Shown here piece after piece: positions 54,663-62,107 of a stretch of 64,000 bases of DNA. The position numbers were made by a program, and so were the translations under genes. Origin of the DNA: Agreia sp. Leaf283 (GTDB taxonomy: Bacteria > Actinomycetota > Actinomycetes > Actinomycetales > Microbacteriaceae); assembly GCF_001422485.1 (NCBI RefSeq), contig NZ_LMNF01000001.1:1709057-1773056 (forward strand), written 5' to 3'. The notes below the pieces were generated by a model, which saw nothing but the letters and a program-made list of their open reading frames with translations, made no database searches and was not told where the DNA came from. Position 1 is the first letter of the stretch, and every line of letters begins with the position of its first letter.

Positions 54663-55420
54663 CCGGCGTCGACACCGGGCTCGGTCGCGAGGCGGCCGTC
54701 GATCTCGGCGTGTTCCGCTCCAACGTGGCGCTCCTCGCTGCCCGCGCGGTCGGCGGCCCCCTCGTGATCGACATGACGGCGGATGCCTACGGACACGGAC
54801 TCGTACGGCTCGCGCGTGCGGCGGCCGAGTCGGGCGCCGACATCCTGAGCGTGCGCGACCAGGCCGACGCCGATGCCATCTCCGACGCGCGCATCGGCAT
54901 CGACGTGCACTGCTGGCAGACGAGGAGGTTCGCCGTTCCTCCCGCCGGATCCGGCATCGCCGCCTTCGGGTTCGGCATGGAGCTCACCGACGGGGCGCCC
55001 GACGGGGTCGTGCCGGTCATGCGGGTGTCGGCTCCCGTCCTCTCGGTCAAGAGGGTGCCGCAGGGCCACGGCGTCTCCTACGGCTTCGTGTACCGCACGC
55101 CGAAGGAGACGACGTTGGCGCTCGTTCCGCTCGGCTACGCCGACGGCCTTCCCCGGGCGGCGACGGGCTCGGGCCGTATGGCCGTGGGAGGCACGCAGTT
55201 CCCCGTCGTCGGGCGCATCGCCATGGACCAGGTCGTGCTCGACGTCGGCGATGCGCCGATAGCTCCCGGCGACCGCGCCGTCGCGTTCGGTGCCGGGCTC
55301 GACGGCGAACCCACGGCTGCGGACTGGGCCGCCGCGACCCGCTCGACGGCCGGCGAGATCCTCGCCCGCATCGGCCGACGTGTTCCCCGTCGCTACATCG
55401 ATCGAGAGGCGAGCCGATGA
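54659..55420 (+). CDS. Alanine racemase homologue B: tyrosine subunit lacking the PLP lysine, barrel shortened
   Basis: A 253-residue protein. The N-terminal part keeps only the first strands of the barrel: VIDMTADAYGHGLVRLARAA aligns with VVKANAYGHG, with Thr (T40) at the PLP-lysine position. Residues about 80-115 replace some 150 residues of barrel, so the carbamylated Lys, Arg, His and pyridine-Arg positions are absent. The C-terminal domain is intact: catalytic Y141 in GHGVSYGFVYRT, PLGYADGLPR, and M189-D190-Q191 in VGRIAMDQVVLDVG. ATG at 54659 overlaps gene A (ATGA). Alone it should be inactive; with A it supplies exactly what A lacks. Confidence 0.9.
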   Translation: MTGVDTGLGREAAVDLGVFRSNVALLAARAVGGPLVIDMTADAYGHGLVRLARAAAESGADILSVRDQADADAISDARIGIDVHCWQTRRFAVPPAGSGIAAFGFGMELTDGAPDGVVPVMRVSAPVLSVKRVPQGHGVSYGFVYRTPKETTLALVPLGYADGLPRAATGSGRMAVGGTQFPVVGRIAMDQVVLDVGDAPIAPGDRAVAFGAGLDGEPTAADWAAATRSTAGEILARIGRRVPRRYIDREASR

Positions 55421-55911
55421 CCGCGGTGCACAGGCAGACGACCATCGAGACGCCCGAGCAGATGGCGCAGCTGGCGCACGAGGTGGCCTCGTGGCTCTCC
55501 GCCGGCGACGTCGTGCTGCTCACGGGCGAACTGGGCGCGGGCAAGACCACGTTCACTCGCGGCCTCGGACAGGCTCTGGGGGTGAGGGGGTCGGTGACGA
55601 GCCCGACCTTCGTTCTCGCTCGCACGCATCCGCGGCTCGACCCGGGCGCGCCCGCCCTCGTGCACGTCGACGCCTACCGGCTCTCGTCAGCGGTCGAGCT
55701 CGACGATCTCGACATCGACTTCGCCCGCTCGATCGTGGTCGTCGAGTGGGGTGCCGGCCTCATCGAGGAGCTGGCCGACTCGTGGCTGTCGATCACGATC
55801 GACCGGCCGCGCGGCGCATCCGATGACCCGGATGCCGATGGCCGCGACGATGAGGAGCCGATCGAACCGCGCACGGTCACCATCGACGGCGTCGGGCCCC
55901 GCTGGCAGTGA
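55417..55911 (+). CDS. tsaE: tRNA t6A biosynthesis ATPase TsaE
   Basis: A 164-residue ATPase of the TsaBDE complex. The Walker A is LLTGELGAGKTTFTRGLGQA; TSPTFVLARTHPR, HVDAYRLSSAVELDDLDID and VVVEWGAGL are family motifs. After residue 130 a Asp-rich tail (GASDDPDADGRDDEEPIEP) extends past the usual end. ATG overlaps racemase homologue B (ATGA), so wall and tRNA genes share one message. Confidence 0.94.
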   Translation: MTAVHRQTTIETPEQMAQLAHEVASWLSAGDVVLLTGELGAGKTTFTRGLGQALGVRGSVTSPTFVLARTHPRLDPGAPALVHVDAYRLSSAVELDDLDIDFARSIVVVEWGAGLIEELADSWLSITIDRPRGASDDPDADGRDDEEPIEPRTVTIDGVGPRWQ

Positions 55912-55943
55912 CCGGCAGGGGGCCGAGGTGCCTCCCGGGCGGC

Positions 55944-55949
55944 TAATCT
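55944..55949 (+). promoter_or_regulatory. -10 box for a possible leaderless tsaB transcript
   Basis: TAATCT, 7 bases before the GTG at 55957, inside the 45-base tsaE-tsaB gap. No clear -35. Read-through from upstream is also possible. Confidence 0.35.
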
Positions 55950-55956
55950 GGAACAC

Positions 55957-56574
55957 GTGCTTCTGGCCATCGACACCTCTGCGGGTACCTCCGTCGCCAT
56001 CGTCGACCCGTCGACCGGCCGCATCGTGGCAGAACGGTCGACGCCCGACACCATGAGGCACGCCGAGGTGATCGGCACCCTGCTCGCCGAGGTTCTCGAG
56101 GCTGCCGCTGTGAGACCGGCCGCGCTCGACGGCGTCGTCGTGGGCATGGGCCCCGGGCCCTTCACCGGCCTTCGAGTCGGCATCGCGGCCGCGCGCACCT
56201 TCGCCCTCGGCGCGGGGCTTCCCCTGCTTCCGATGGTCAGCGCCGACGCCGTGGCGCGCCAGCAGGCGCTCTCCGGCGCCTCGGACACGGTCATCGTGGT
56301 GACCGACGCCCGCCGCAAAGAGGTCTTCTGGTCGCTGTACGAGCTGTCGGGTTCCGAGCCCGTGCGCGTCGACGGCCCTGGCCTCGCGAAGCCAGACTCG
56401 CTTCCGCACACGGGCGCTCGTCGTGTGGATGCGGCCGAGATCCCCGCCGCGCAGCTCGCCCTGGCCGCGGCCGCCCTCGTCGAGGCGGGCAAGCCCCTCG
56501 CATCCGACGACGCGCTCTACCTGCGCTCGCCCGACGTGACTATGCCATCCGGCATCAAGCGGGTGACCCAGTGA
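55957..56574 (+). CDS. tsaB: tRNA t6A biosynthesis protein TsaB
   Basis: A 205-residue ASKHA-fold partner of Tsa[17 protein letters not shown] at the start, [15 protein letters not shown], and [20 protein letters not shown] with [18 protein letters not shown] are diagnostic. It is shorter than TsaD and lacks metal ligands, as expected. GTG at 55957. The stop overlaps rimI (GTGA). Confidence 0.94.
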   Translation: MLLAIDTSAGTSVAIVDPSTGRIVAERSTPDTMRHAEVIGTLLAEVLEAAAVRPAALDGVVVGMGPGPFTGLRVGIAAARTFALGAGLPLLPMVSADAVARQQALSGASDTVIVVTDARRKEVFWSLYELSGSEPVRVDGPGLAKPDSLPHTGARRVDAAEIPAAQLALAAAALVEAGKPLASDDALYLRSPDVTMPSGIKRVTQ

Positions 56575-57092
56575 CCTGGCAGCTGCGCCGGGCTGGCGTC
56601 GACGACCTCGACGCCATCATGCGCATCGAGTCGAGCGTCTTCACGACCGACGCGTGGACCCCCGACGCCATGAGGGCCGACCTCGCGAACGAGCACTGTT
56701 ACTACGTCGTCGCGCTGCCCGCCTCCGACCCGCCCTCGAGCACGACGATCGCGGGCTACGCCGGTCTTCTGGCTCCCCGAGGGGCGAAGGAGGGCGACAT
56801 TCAGACCATCGCCGTGGCCCCCGAGGCCCGTCGCAACGGCCTCGGTCGAGTGCTGATGACGAGCCTGTTGAACGAGGCGCGTCGTCGCGGTGCCCGAGAG
56901 GTGTTCCTCGAAGTGCGCGCAGACAACCCTCACGCCGAGGCGCTCTACGAGTCGCTGGGCTTCGAGCGCCTCGGAGTGCGAGCCGGCTACTACCAGCCCG
57001 ACAATGTGGACGCCATCGTCATGCGGGCTGCGGTTCCGCAGCCGCAGACGCGGTGGACGGGCGCAGACAAGGTCGAGGAGATCGAACCATGA
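56571..57092 (+). CDS. rimI: Ribosomal-protein-alanine N-acetyltransferase RimI-like
   Basis: A 173-residue GNAT protein. The acetyl-CoA loop is [20 protein letters not shown] (R-R-N-G-x-G), followed by [20 protein letters not shown] and [12 protein letters not shown], the usual RimI end. It acetylates the N-terminus of S18 in Escherichia coli. Here it lies inside the tsaE-tsaB-rimI-tsaD set, a frequent arrangement. GTG overlaps tsaB; its stop overlaps tsaD (ATGA). Confidence 0.9.
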   Translation: MTWQLRRAGVDDLDAIMRIESSVFTTDAWTPDAMRADLANEHCYYVVALPASDPPSSTTIAGYAGLLAPRGAKEGDIQTIAVAPEARRNGLGRVLMTSLLNEARRRGAREVFLEVRADNPHAEALYESLGFERLGVRAGYYQPDNVDAIVMRAAVPQPQTRWTGADKVEEIEP

Positions 57093-58180
57093 ACACCGAG
57101 AATCCTCTCGTTCTGGGCATCGAGACGTCGTGCGACGAGACCGGTGTCGGAATCGTGCGGGGCACCACCCTGCTGAGCAACACGATCTCGTCGTCGATGG
57201 ACGAGCACGCGCGCTACGGGGGAGTGGTTCCCGAGGTGGCCGCGCGCGCGCACCTCGAGGCCATGACGCCGGCCATCGCGACCGCCCTGGCCGATGCCGG
57301 AGTGACCCTCGACGAGATCGACGCGATCGCCGTCACCAGCGGCCCCGGCCTCGCAGGAGCGCTCATGGTCGGAGTCGGCGCGGCGAAGGCTCTGGCGCTG
57401 GCCATGGAGAAGCCGATCTACGCCGTCAACCACCTCGTCGGCCACGTCGGCGCCGACGTTCTGCGCGCCCCGGTCGACGGGGGAGTCGATGCGCTCGCGG
57501 GCGACGAGGCGCCGATCCAGTACCCCACCATCGCCCTGCTCGTGTCAGGAGGGCACACGTCGCTGCTTCTCGTTCGCGACCTCGTGTCCGACGTCGAGCT
57601 TCTCGGCGAGACCATCGACGACGCCGCGGGGGAGGCGTTCGACAAGGTCGCCCGCCTGCTCGGGCTGCCCTACCCCGGCGGGCCCGAGATCGACCGGGCG
57701 GCCGTCGGCGGCGATCCGAAGGCCATCCGGTTCCCGCGCGGGCTGAGCCTGCCGAAGGATCACGAGGCCCACCGCTACGACTTCTCCTTCTCGGGGCTGA
57801 AGACGGCCGTCGCCCGCTGGGTCGAGAAGAGGCAGGACGCGGGTGAGGAGGTTCCCCTCGCCGACGTGGCTGCGAGCTTCCGCGAGGCCGTCGTCGACGT
57901 GTTGATCACCAAGGCCCTCGCAGCCTGCGCCGAGTACGGGGTTCCGCGTCTGCTTCTGGGCGGCGGCGTCGTGGCCAACGCGCGGGTCCGCGAGGTCGCC
58001 GCAGCGCGTGCCGCGTCTGCGGGGGTCGCCCTGCGCATCCCGCCCCTGAGCCTGTGCACCGACAACGGAGCCATGATCGCGGCACTCGGGGCGCAGCTGA
58101 TCATGGCAGGGCACGCGCCCTCGGGCCTCGGATTCGGGGCCGACTCGACCCTGCCGGTCACCGAGATCCAGGTCGGATAA
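57089..58180 (+). CDS. tsaD: tRNA N6-adenosine threonylcarbamoyltransferase TsaD
   Basis: A 363-residue enzyme transferring threonylcarbamoyl to A37 of t[19 protein letters not shown] begins it; [15 protein letters not shown], the metal-binding [10 protein letters not shown] (H-x3-H), [26 protein letters not shown] and [15 protein letters not shown] are diagnostic. ATG at 57089 overlaps rimI. It closes the t6A cluster. Confidence 0.96.
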   Translation: MNTENPLVLGIETSCDETGVGIVRGTTLLSNTISSSMDEHARYGGVVPEVAARAHLEAMTPAIATALADAGVTLDEIDAIAVTSGPGLAGALMVGVGAAKALALAMEKPIYAVNHLVGHVGADVLRAPVDGGVDALAGDEAPIQYPTIALLVSGGHTSLLLVRDLVSDVELLGETIDDAAGEAFDKVARLLGLPYPGGPEIDRAAVGGDPKAIRFPRGLSLPKDHEAHRYDFSFSGLKTAVARWVEKRQDAGEEVPLADVAASFREAVVDVLITKALAACAEYGVPRLLLGGGVVANARVREVAAARAASAGVALRIPPLSLCTDNGAMIAALGAQLIMAGHAPSGLGFGADSTLPVTEIQVG

Positions 58181-58183
58181 GCT
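58178..58183 (+). promoter_or_regulatory. -10 box for a probable leaderless transcript
   Basis: TAAGCT overlaps the tsaD stop codon (58178-58180) and ends 7 bases before the ATG at 58191. No clear -35. Confidence 0.35.
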
Positions 58184-58190
58184 CGGTTCC

Positions 58191-58517
58191 ATGTCGAGCC
58201 AGCCCGCCTTCGCGCCGTACTCGCCCGATCCGGCAACGGCTCAGCCGCCGTCTCGTCCCGCCTCCGCTCGGCCCCGCAAGACGCTCAACATGCCCGCGCT
58301 CTTCGCGGCCATCACCGGCATTCTGCTCATCTCGCCGGTCGCCATCGTTCTCGGGCACATCGGTGTGGTCCAGGTTCGCCGCCGCCGGCAGTCCGGCCTG
58401 GCGTTCGCCATCGTCGGCCTCATTCTTGGATACCTGGGGTTCGTCGCGACCGTCGCTGCGCTCGTGGCCCTCGTCCTGTTCGTGAACTCGGGCCCCACAC
58501 CGCCCACGTCGTTCTGA
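58191..58517 (+). CDS. DUF4190-like small membrane protein
   Basis: A 108-residue protein with a 30-residue Pro/Ala/Ser head and two membrane helices at about 35-60 (MPALFAAITGILLISPVAIV) and 72-98. The loop GHIGVVQVRRRRQSGLAFAI has the Gly-His...Arg...Gly pattern of the DUF4190 domain. Function unknown. The gene starts 10 bases after tsaD and probably has its own leaderless transcript. Confidence 0.75.
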   Translation: MSSQPAFAPYSPDPATAQPPSRPASARPRKTLNMPALFAAITGILLISPVAIVLGHIGVVQVRRRRQSGLAFAIVGLILGYLGFVATVAALVALVLFVNSGPTPPTSF

Positions 58518-58583
58518 TCCCACCGGTCATGCCGCGCCTCGGCGAATCGGGGTGTCCCGTAGATGTGGGTCACTGAGCTTCAG

Positions 58584-58589
58584 TAGTGT
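58584..58589 (+). promoter_or_regulatory. -10 box for a probable leaderless transcript
   Basis: TAGTGT, 6 bases before the ATG at 58596. No clear -35. Confidence 0.3.
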
Positions 58590-58595
58590 GGACAC

Positions 58596-59120
58596 ATGAC
58601 TGATCCCAATACCCCGTCGACCGAGGGCACGCCGTCGGTCCCCCCGCTGCCTCCCACCGCACCGTCCGCCCCCGCGGCACCCAGCTACGGCGCGCCGAGC
58701 GCGCCCTCCACTCCGCCCGCCTACACGCCGCCGGCCGAGTCGACTCCGTCGTACGGAGCACCCAGCTACCAGCAGGCGCCCCCGGCCAACCCGTACGCGC
58801 AGGCCCCGAACGGCGCCGCTCCTTACGGCCAGCCCTACTCGCCGGTCGCCGCCGCTCCGAAGACGCTCAGCCTCATCGGCATGATCGCCGGTATCGTCGG
58901 CGTCTTCCTCTCGTTCTTCTATGGGATCGGCTTCATCTTCTCGGTGGGCGCCGTCGTTCTCGGCTTCCTCGGCAAGAAGCGCGAGCCTGCCGCCAAGGGC
59001 TTCTGGCTCACCGCGATCATCACGGGCTTCGCCGGTATCGCGCTGACCCTCCTGTGGGTCATCGGAATCATCATCTTCGTCGTGGCCGTCGGGTCGTCGA
59101 GCGGCTACGAGTCGTACTGA
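58596..59120 (+). CDS. Proline-rich two-helix membrane protein (DUF4190-like)
   Basis: A 174-residue protein. Residues 1-90 are Pro/Ala/Ser/Tyr-rich with repeated SYGAPS units (about 29, 50 and 53 onward), a disordered cytoplasmic head. Two hydrophobic hairpins follow at about 93-125 (IGMIAGIVGVFLSFFYGIGF) and 137-167. GAVVLGFLGKKREPAAKGF resembles the DUF4190 loop. It appears to be a distant relative of the preceding gene, perhaps an ancient tandem pair. A strong terminator follows 16 bases after the stop. Confidence 0.7.
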   Translation: MTDPNTPSTEGTPSVPPLPPTAPSAPAAPSYGAPSAPSTPPAYTPPAESTPSYGAPSYQQAPPANPYAQAPNGAAPYGQPYSPVAAAPKTLSLIGMIAGIVGVFLSFFYGIGFIFSVGAVVLGFLGKKREPAAKGFWLTAIITGFAGIALTLLWVIGIIIFVVAVGSSSGYESY

Positions 59121-59136
59121 CCCGCACGTCGTATGT

Positions 59137-59175
59137 GAAGTGCCCCTCGTCTGTCGACGAGGGGCACTTCGTTTT
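59137..59175 (+). terminator. Strong intrinsic terminator
   Basis: GAAGTGCCCCTCGTC (59137-59151), TGTC loop and GACGAGGGGCACTTC (59156-59170): a perfect 15-bp stem, then GTTTTG. It separates the plus-strand proline-rich gene from the minus-strand methyltransferase. Confidence 0.85.
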
Positions 59176-59234
59176 GTGCGGCGGGTGTCTGTGCGGTGGT
59201 TGTCAGCGCAGCGGGTGTCAGCGCGGGCGCAGGG

Positions 59235-60422
59235 TCAGACGCGCTCGGCGAGGATGGCCGTGTGCCGACCGGCCACGCGCGTCAGCACCAGGGTCGCCTC
59301 GCCGTCGCCCGACAGCGACAGCCGTCGACGCAGAACGGCCGGGTCGACGTCGACCCCGCGCTTCTTGATCTCGAGTCGGCCGATGCCTCGCCGCCGCAGC
59401 TCCTTCTTCAGCTTCGATTCGTCGCTGGGAAGGGTGTCGACGACGCGGAACGCCGTCGCGAACGGCGACGACACCAGGTCGTCGGAGGAGAGGTACGCGA
59501 TCTGCTCGCTCAGCATGCGGGCGCCCAGCGACCGGGCGAGATCGCCGATCAGGCGTGCGCGGATGACGGAGCCGTCCGGTTCGTACAGGTAGGTGCCGAG
59601 TTCGCCCGTCTCGGCGTCGGGGCTGTCGGCGTCTGAGACCAGCTCGGCGCTGGCTCCGCCGCGCAGCACGAGGGCGCTGCGGGCGATGCCGGGCCGCGCG
59701 AGCGAGCCGAACCACAGACTGTTCTCCACGAGCTGGCCGTCGACCGAGATCCACTGGGCCTCGGCGTCGTCGGGGATGAGCGATCGGTCGAACCCGGGGC
59801 CGAGCTTGATGCCCGTCGGCAGCGTGCGGGCCACGCCGAAAGCGAAGTCGAGCGAGGGGGAGTAGTCGCGCGGGTCGGGCAGGCGCCTGGTGTCCGCATG
59901 CCCCGCGGTGCGCCTTGCCGGGTCGAGGTAGACGGACTCGACCGAGGCGAGGTCGTGTTGGGCGGCATCGCCGAGGCTCACCGTCACGTTCGTGAACGGA
60001 GCCAGGTTGTACGAGGCGATCGCCGCGGTCACCTCGTCGAGTTCGACGGCCTGCACCTCGAGGTCGAGCGCGGCGAAGGCCAGCGCATCGGCGCCGATGC
60101 CGCACCCCAGGTCTGCCACGCTCCGGATGCCGGCACTCTGGTATCGGCCGGCATGGAGCGCGGCGACCCGCAGGCGTGTGGCCTGCTCGAGACCCGCCTC
60201 GGTGAACAGCATGCGCGATGCGAACTCCCCGAACTTGGCCGTGGCTTTCGCCCGCAGACGGGACTGGGTGAGCACCGCCGACACAAGATCTGCCGGGTGC
60301 CCGTCGCGGCGCAGTGCGGCGACGGTCTTCACGATGTCGGTGGAATCGCTGTACGGCGGCAGGGAGTCGAGGAGGCGCAGGGCCGTCGACGTCATCACCA
60401 GGCCGAGCTCGTCCTTGTTCAT
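59235..60422 (-). CDS. Class I SAM-dependent methyltransferase with THUMP-like C-terminal domain
   Basis: A 395-residue protein. Residues 1-90 are a helical N-terminal domain (AVLTQSRLRAKATAKFGEFA). The Rossmann core has SVADLGCGIGADALAF (SAM motif I), AVELDEVTAAIASYNL (motif II) and ESVYLDPARRTAGHADTRRL (motif IV, DPARR). A C-terminal domain of about 110 residues has LKKELRRRGIGRLEIKKRGV and LRRRLSLSGDGEATLVLTR, the THUMP-like end seen in a family of unknown substrate, probably RNA. ATG at 60422; TAGGCT on the same strand near 60452 may be its -10 box. Confidence 0.82.
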   Translation of the reverse strand: MNKDELGLVMTSTALRLLDSLPPYSDSTDIVKTVAALRRDGHPADLVSAVLTQSRLRAKATAKFGEFASRMLFTEAGLEQATRLRVAALHAGRYQSAGIRSVADLGCGIGADALAFAALDLEVQAVELDEVTAAIASYNLAPFTNVTVSLGDAAQHDLASVESVYLDPARRTAGHADTRRLPDPRDYSPSLDFAFGVARTLPTGIKLGPGFDRSLIPDDAEAQWISVDGQLVENSLWFGSLARPGIARSALVLRGGASAELVSDADSPDAETGELGTYLYEPDGSVIRARLIGDLARSLGARMLSEQIAYLSSDDLVSSPFATAFRVVDTLPSDESKLKKELRRRGIGRLEIKKRGVDVDPAVLRRRLSLSGDGEATLVLTRVAGRHTAILAERV

Positions 60423-60487
60423 TCGTTGAGCCTGTTCACCCCGTCAGCCTAGACGTCGGTCGCGGGGCCTCGGCGCGCCGTGGCCGG

Positions 60488-60514
60488 TTGGCACTCGGAT
60501 TGACCGAGTGCCAG
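60488..60514. promoter_or_regulatory. CIRCE-like operator 1 (HrcA site) upstream of groES
   Basis: TTGGCACTC, nine bases, GAGTGCCAG (60488-60514). It matches the TTAGCACTC-N9-GAGTGCTAA consensus except for compensated changes in both arms. It overlaps the -35 box of the groES promoter. Confidence 0.8.
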
Positions 60515-60529
60515 TGCACCCCCTAAACT
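60500..60529 (+). promoter_or_regulatory. groES promoter
   Basis: TTGACC at 60500-60505, an 18-base spacer and TAAACT at 60524-60529. It lies between and partly under the two CIRCE-like operators. Confidence 0.75.
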
Positions 60530-60533
60530 CGTC

Positions 60534-60560
60534 TTAGCACTCTCGGTGTGAGTGTGCTAA
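60534..60560. promoter_or_regulatory. CIRCE-like operator 2 upstream of groES
   Basis: TTAGCACTC, nine bases, GTGTGCTAA (60534-60560). The left arm is the exact consensus; the right has one change. It lies just downstream of the -10 box, in the early transcribed region. Confidence 0.8.
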
Positions 60561-60588
60561 TCAGACGTGAAGAAAGAAGAGGTCAACC

Positions 60589-60885
60589 GTGTCGGTCTCC
60601 ATCAAGCCGCTCGAGGATCGCATCGTCATCCGCCAGGTCGAGGCGGAGCAGACCACCGCTTCGGGCCTGGTCATCCCTGACACTGCCAAAGAGAAGCCCC
60701 AGGAAGGCGAGGTCGTGGCCGTGGGCCCCGGTCGCGTCGACGACAACGGCAACCGCGTTCCGATCGATGTCGCCGTGGGCGACAAGGTCATCTACTCCAA
60801 GTACGGCGGAACCGAGGTCAAGTACGGCGGAGAAGACCTGCTCGTGCTGTCGGCTCGCGACGTGCTCGCCGTGGTTGTTCGCTGA
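60589..60885 (+). CDS. groES: Co-chaperonin GroES
   Basis: A 98-residue lid of the GroEL chamber. [51 protein letters not shown] and [20 protein letters not shown] with the mobile loop are typical. GTG at 60589 with AAGAAGAGG upstream. A terminator follows after 40 bases and rarD comes next: no groEL lies downstream here. Two CIRCE-like operators imply HrcA heat-shock control. Confidence 0.97.
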   Translation: MSVSIKPLEDRIVIRQVEAEQTTASGLVIPDTAKEKPQEGEVVAVGPGRVDDNGNRVPIDVAVGDKVIYSKYGGTEVKYGGEDLLVLSARDVLAVVVR

Positions 60886-60925
60886 CCTACGACATGCGTT
60901 AGCGCAACGTCGCTAAACAGACAAA

Positions 60926-60957
60926 GACCCGGATGGCTCTGCCATCCGGGTCTTTTT
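60926..60957 (+). terminator. Terminator after groES
   Basis: GACCCGGATGGC (60926-60937), TCT loop and GCCATCCGGGTC (60941-60952), a perfect 12-bp stem, then TTTTT. It makes groES monocistronic. Confidence 0.92.
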
Positions 60958-60993
60958 CGTTTGCGGCCGCGGTCCGGAACGGCGCGCCGGAGG

Positions 60994-60999
60994 TAGCAT
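60994..60999 (+). promoter_or_regulatory. -10 box for a probable leaderless rarD transcript
   Basis: TAGCAT, 7 bases before the GTG at 61007. No clear -35. Confidence 0.35.
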
Positions 61000-61006
61000 T
61001 CGTTGA

Positions 61007-61966
61007 GTGTCCCGCCCCGCCGCCGCCCCTCCAGCCTCAGCCCCGCAGACCGACGAGCAGCCCTCGCGGTCGGGCATCCTCTACGCCGTAGGCGCCTACA
61101 CGATGTGGGGTTTCCTCCCCGCCTACTTCCTACTGCTGCTTCCCTCGGGTCCGTTCGAGATCGTGGCCGTGCGCATCTTCTTCTCCCTGATCTTCTGTGC
61201 CCTGATCATCACCGTGACTCGCGCCTGGCCGGCGTTCCTGGCCATCGTTCGCCAGCCACGGCTGCTGTTCACGATGGGCCTCGCGGGCGTGCTGATCTAT
61301 GTGAACTGGCAGACCTACGTGATCGGCGCGACGACCGGGCACGTGGTGGAGACGGCCCTCGGCTACTTCATCAACCCCATCGTCACCATTCTGCTCGGCG
61401 TCGTGATTCTGGGCGAGCGACTCCGCATCGCCCAGTGGGTGGCGCTCGGAATCAGTGTGATCGCCGTCGGAGTGCTGACCGTCGGCTTCGGTTCCGTTCC
61501 GTGGATCGCCCTGATCCTGGCGTTCTCCTTCGGGCTCTACGGGTTCGTGAAGAAGCGTGTCGGTCGCTCGGTCGATGCCGTGTCAGGCCTCACCCTCGAG
61601 ACCCTCTGGCTGCTTCCCGTGGCGGCGGTTCAGGCGATCGTCGTTGCCTCGACCGCACCGGGCCTCGCGTTCGGATCCTCCGGCGCCGCCCACGTCGCCC
61701 TCATGATCGGTGCGGGAGTCATCACGGCGGTTCCGCTGCTGCTCTTCGCGTCGGCGGCGAAGCGACTGCCGCTCATCTACATGGGCTTCATCCAGTATGT
61801 GGCCCCGATCCTCCAGTTCCTCTTCGGGGTGTTCATCATGGGCGAGCCCATGCCGCTCGAGAGATGGCTCGGCTTCGGTCTGGTCTGGCTCGCTCTGGTC
61901 GTGCTCACCGTCGACATGATCAGAACGTCGAGAGCGGGCCGGATGCCTGTCGCTGAGCCCGTCTGA
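61007..61966 (+). CDS. rarD: RarD-like EamA-family transporter
   Basis: A 319-residue protein with ten helices in two EamA repeats. GILYAVGAYTMWGFLPAYFL begins the first; the ETALGYFINPIVTILLGVVI segment is typical of RarD, with FGLYGFVKKRVGRSVDAVSG in the middle and FIQYVAPILQFLFGVFIMGE near the end. RarD was linked to chloramphenicol tolerance in other bacteria; its substrate is not known. The first 20 residues are a Pro/Ala head. GTG at 61007. It is followed by the Liv-type binding protein on the same strand. Confidence 0.88.
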   Translation: MSRPAAAPPASAPQTDEQPSRSGILYAVGAYTMWGFLPAYFLLLLPSGPFEIVAVRIFFSLIFCALIITVTRAWPAFLAIVRQPRLLFTMGLAGVLIYVNWQTYVIGATTGHVVETALGYFINPIVTILLGVVILGERLRIAQWVALGISVIAVGVLTVGFGSVPWIALILAFSFGLYGFVKKRVGRSVDAVSGLTLETLWLLPVAAVQAIVVASTAPGLAFGSSGAAHVALMIGAGVITAVPLLLFASAAKRLPLIYMGFIQYVAPILQFLFGVFIMGEPMPLERWLGFGLVWLALVVLTVDMIRTSRAGRMPVAEPV

Positions 61967-61977
61967 CGGGACGGAAG

Positions 61978-62009
61978 GTAACGATTGGGTCGCGTTACAC
62001 GCCCGTAAC
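61978..62009. promoter_or_regulatory. Possible GlnR-type box before the binding-protein gene
   Basis: GTTAC at 61994-61998, six bases, GTAAC at 62005-62009, with a further GTAAC at 61978-61982. GTNAC-n6-GNAAC is the pattern described for actinobacterial GlnR. It overlaps the candidate -35 box, as expected for a regulator site, but the match is short. Confidence 0.3.
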
Positions 62010-62022
62010 AGGAATGTATTGT
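61995..62022 (+). promoter_or_regulatory. Candidate promoter of the Liv-type binding protein
   Basis: TTACAC at 61995-62000, a 16-base spacer and TATTGT at 62017-62022, about 85 bases before the ATG. Confidence 0.4.
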
Positions 62023-62107
62023 CGGTGCGACTTTGGGCCGTTAGCTTTACAGCACGGCCAACTTCGTTATGCCGTGCACCACAAAACAATCACATTCAAG
62101 GAGCATC

